From contig OX485807.1 in the NCBI GenBank assembly GCA_950295325.1, forward strand, positions 15,589,001 to 15,653,000: a DNA stretch of 64,000 bases, given 5' to 3'. The DNA comes from Polytrichum commune. Taxonomy: Eukaryota > Streptophyta > Polytrichopsida > Polytrichales > Polytrichaceae. Below, one piece after another: positions 62,201-64,000 of the stretch; positions within the stretch are counted from its first letter, which is position 1, and each line of letters opens with the position of its first letter. Position numbers and translations under genes: made by a program. Below the pieces are notes generated by a model that saw only the letters and a program-made list of their open reading frames with translations, made no database searches and was not told the DNA's origin.

Positions 62201-62606
62201 GGGTCTTGGAACTTACAACTTTATCGATCCCTTCTTCGTCACTGTCGTTTTCGAATCCCAAAGAATCACTCCTCGATGATGAGGGCCTTCTACATTCTTG
62301 CTCTTCAATTGCATTGTCCTTTTCCCCTCCATCGTCTTCTTTTTCACCATCAACATTTTCTACAACTGCATCCAAGTTCAACGGCCGCATCGTGATAGTC
62401 TTTCTGAACATTCCTGGCTCGTCCTCATCGTTCTTATCTTCTTCATCTACTATTCGATCGTCTTCGCAAGAACCCGGGGCATCCCTCTTCCGCAACACGT
62501 TCCGTCGCAAAGCCTTGGCCCCACTGAATTTTATACCACCTCTCTTCTTCTTCCTCCCCCGCCCTACCTCATTCACTTTGTCTGTTTTACTACTCGTAGC
62601 CTCCAT
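54488..62606 (-). CDS. ParB/sulfiredoxin-like domain fused to degenerate beta-class DNA methyltransferase-like domain; uncharacterised
   Basis: Twelve exons join in phase at every GT-AG junction: 62217-62606, 61546-61623, 58695-59503, 58411-58606, 58128-58325, 57394-57612, 57068-57300, 56308-56986, 55424-55771, 55075-55339, 54802-54996 and 54488-54708. The product has 1276 residues. Residues 1-130 are basic then acidic (GRGRKKKRGGIKFSG; probable nuclear signal). Residues ~270-425 contain PKVRPIVDFDVEMLANEFVK and YVYEGNHRVTAWM (~377), like the ParB/Srx active-site loop. Residues ~430-930 are unrecognised, with a Pro/Asp-rich linker. From ~950, GIDLVIVDAPEDL takes the place of motif IV (DPPY). 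GVILLFHPKD follows, and near the C-terminus VCDWSPSTGASVIACQRSNR then HLIALEPDSEIF resembles the motif I region (DPFxGSG...GIExd). This permuted order is that of beta-class N4/N6 methyltransferases. DAPE lacks the second proline and aromatic residue, so activity is doubtful. Exons 1-2 might belong to a separate transcript. Confidence 0.8.
55857..56297 (-). repeat. Heptanucleotide minisatellite filling intron 8 of the ParB-methyltransferase gene
   Basis: The unit is CTCTCAA on the coding strand (TTGAGAG on plus), about 60 copies with occasional dropped bases. The coding strand contains no stop for ~150 codons. If the intron were retained, it would encode a heptad of Asn, Ser, Gln, Leu, Ser, Thr, Leu type. 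The frame ends at 55804, before the acceptor at 55772. Confidence 0.93.
57632..58122 (-). repeat. Related heptanucleotide minisatellite filling intron 5
   Basis: A mixture of CTCTCAA and CTCAATT heptamers on the coding strand starts almost at the donor (58127) and ends just before the acceptor (57613). Local sub-arrays include a run of pure CAATTCT units at 57790-57850. It is clearly the same family as the array in intron 8 but with its own sequence variants. Confidence 0.93.
59763..61286 (+). repeat. ~127-bp satellite array (about 12 units) in intron 2
   Basis: Units start near 59774, 59889, 60017, 60144, 60271, 60398, 60525, 60652, 60779, 60906, 61033 and 61160. Eleven carry GACCCCTGCGCCAACGCAGG GGTC (shown split), a 10-bp perfect stem with a 4-nt loop. 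One of these has loop variant GTCAA (near 60535). The first unit has lost the centre. Two subtypes differ at linked sites (attatat with cagagccaga versus actatat with ctgaaccaca) and often alternate, giving a ~254-bp higher-order period. Plus-strand frames through the array are open by chance and are not genes. Confidence 0.95.
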
Positions 62607-63221
62607 GGTTGGATACTTCGATCAATGAACACAAATTTGTAAAACAACAATAACACCCTAACCCAACTACAACACAACTTGTATTTGAATGACCTAGTCC
62701 TCCGAATCCCTTTCCTTTATATTTAATTTCTAGCAAGCTATGTCATCGAGTTATAATCCCGCGTTTAATAAAAACGCGGAATCCGAGATTAGATATCTTA
62801 CAACACTGACATCAATTACTAATCTCTTTCGAATTTGTCAATATATTTACGCATCTCCCCTGACAATGTCGGCCTCCAGAAATTTTTGAATTGTCATGTT
62901 TTTCCATTTAAGGTACAGACACCTTTAGGGTTTAACTTCAGCATTTCGGCATAGCATATATTGGGTTATTTTTGGGTGCGTATAAAAATTAATCTATACC
63001 GACATGTATCATATTTGGTGGTCAGGAAGTAATGACTATTACTGGAGTTCATTCTAATCCTACATGAAACATGTTGTCCAGAATTTACATGAATAAATAT
63101 TGACTATTAATTGATCTAATAAGTTGTCAATTATTCGGGTATTGTTGTCTACCCAAATTGTATATAATACCCGATTATTGCTACATTTTTCCTTCATGTC
63201 ATCTCATCAATATCTTCTCCA
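62607..63221. promoter_or_regulatory. Divergent intergenic promoter region
   Basis: On the minus strand TATAAA (plus 62716-62721) lies ~110 bp upstream of the ParB-methyltransferase ATG. On the plus strand TATATAA (63161-63167) lies ~57 bp upstream of the next ATG. The 615-bp space between divergent starts may be a shared control region. Confidence 0.45.
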
Positions 63222-63659
63222 ATGGGTACTGACTCACGTCTCCTAAGCCTTGCTCCATTAGGTGCTTCTAGTTCATCTCAAATTCACACAACGTTGTCCA
63301 TCGATGGTTCTGCAGACGTCAAGAACATGAAGAATGCCAACCCACCTGACTGCTCAGTTACTCCTGCGGTCGTGGTTCCCACTCCTCAACCACAGACTCC
63401 ATCTTTGCAGGCAGTTGATGCATCACTGATACAGAACAAGTCTACTTTCAAGATTCATCCCTATTCTAGAGCAGGGGTTATTAAACCTGGCATTTACTCT
63501 AGATCCATATTGAGGAGTGCCAAAGGTCAGAAACTCGATTGCGCAGGATGCACTGCAGTTCGTAGTTTAGGGATTGATCATTGTCATAAACATGACAATG
63601 ACAAATATGGCAAAGGGCCCCATATGGCAAAGGCCCCATTTTTGTCTCCCACTCCATGA
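63222..63659 (+). CDS. Hypothetical protein, 145 residues
   Basis: An open frame runs from MGTDSRLLSLAPLG to a TGA, preceded at suitable distance by a TATA box. The first half is Ser/Pro-rich and disordered (PTPQPQTPSLQ). The second half has a compact Cys/His cluster (LDCAGCTAVRSLGIDHCHKH) that could bind a metal. I do not recognise the family. It is divergent from the ParB-methyltransferase gene, which hints at, but does not prove, a linked function. Confidence 0.5.
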   Translation: MGTDSRLLSLAPLGASSSSQIHTTLSIDGSADVKNMKNANPPDCSVTPAVVVPTPQPQTPSLQAVDASLIQNKSTFKIHPYSRAGVIKPGIYSRSILRSAKGQKLDCAGCTAVRSLGIDHCHKHDNDKYGKGPHMAKAPFLSPTP

Positions 63660-63852
63660 TGTATTGTTCACACTACTGTTTATACAGATTATTAATATTT
63701 CTCATGATTAACCAAACATTTTCTGACTACATTCTGTACATGTTTTGGATGTCCAACGTCTTCATCAACCTCTCATGTATATATCCCATTGTTTCTTTTC
63801 GATCCCCCTTTTGCAAATTCCTTCTCACATAGCATTGTCAAATTGTTTCTCA

Positions 63853-64000
63853 ATGTCTTCCGCTGCTGTCCAAGCTCCACTCGTCGATGTTATCGAACTT
63901 GTTTCTCTTGGATCTCTTATCCCTACATGCATACCTCCTGGCCCTGATGGAACCGCTGATCTCACTCCCCAGTGGCTATCCATTCGTTTTGGTTTCGATG
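63853..64000 (+). CDS. Hypothetical protein, 5' part, cut by window end
   Basis: ATG at 63853 (MSSAAVQAPLVDVIELVSLG...) remains open to the window end, 49 residues. A TATATA motif near 63778 lies ~75 bp upstream, the same layout as the previous gene, which suggests a small cluster of similar transcription units. Family unknown. Confidence 0.45.
   Translation, partial: MSSAAVQAPLVDVIELVSLGSLIPTCIPPGPDGTADLTPQWLSIRFGFD

Overview
The window looks like nuclear DNA of a streptophyte, most likely a non-seed plant or charophyte-grade lineage. Its genes are split by many GT-AG introns, intergenic DNA is AT-rich and full of decayed repeats, and telo-box motifs (AAACCCTA) lie just upstream of or at the 5' ends of ribosome and translation genes. 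The exact species cannot be told from the sequence. Nothing bacterial, such as operons or Shine-Dalgarno sites, is visible, so the very long list of possible short ORFs reduces to a few spliced genes.

Layout: 0-0.5 kb holds a possible terminal exon of a gene off the left edge plus a diverged duplicate. 1.0-1.7 kb is a diverged tandem duplication. 3.1-7.7 kb (minus) is a seven-exon gene that reads as TAF1A, the RNA polymerase I TAF/SL1 subunit. 8-12 kb is repeat-like DNA. 12.2-14.4 kb (minus) is a broken pogo/Tigger-type DDE transposase. 15.3-16.6 kb is degenerate tandem repeats. 18.6-20.2 kb (minus) holds two out-of-order, mutated fragments of a bacterial-type (organellar) aspartyl-tRNA synthetase. 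22.4-23.6 kb (minus) is a 393-codon uninterrupted ORF of unknown function. 23.9-25.5 kb is an imperfect ~0.5-kb tandem array with a strong hairpin. 26.4-30.5 kb mixes repeats, a 0.4-kb tandem duplication and a PIF1/Helitron-like helicase relic. 35.9-40.5 kb (minus) is a complete eEF1B-gamma gene with a repeat-filled 5' leader intron. 42.1-42.7 kb is a hAT-like MITE with an apparent related empty site at 26.6 kb. 44.1-47.6 kb (minus) is a complete six-exon UTP23 gene. 48-54 kb is repeat-like DNA. 54.5-62.6 kb (minus) is the most interesting locus, and 63.2-64.0 kb (plus) carries two small unknown ORFs.

The 54.5-62.6 kb gene can be joined from twelve exons, with matching phase at every junction, into a 1276-residue protein. 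It has a lysine/arginine-rich, probably nuclear N-terminus, a ParB/sulfiredoxin-like domain with an EGNHR motif, a long novel middle, and a C-terminal domain laid out like a beta-class (permuted) DNA amino-methyltransferase. The catalytic DPPY box is replaced by DAPE. ParB-methylase pairings are a prokaryotic and phage architecture, so an intron-rich eukaryotic version is unusual. Three of its introns are almost pure minisatellite: two share a heptanucleotide repeat, and one is a ~127-bp array in which most units contain a 10-bp-stem hairpin.

Functional theme: three of the recognisable intact genes (TAF1A for rRNA transcription, UTP23 for 18S rRNA processing, eEF1B-gamma for translation elongation) belong to ribosome production and translation, and all have telo-box sequences at or just upstream of their 5' ends. 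This fits coordinated growth-linked regulation known for plant telo-box genes.
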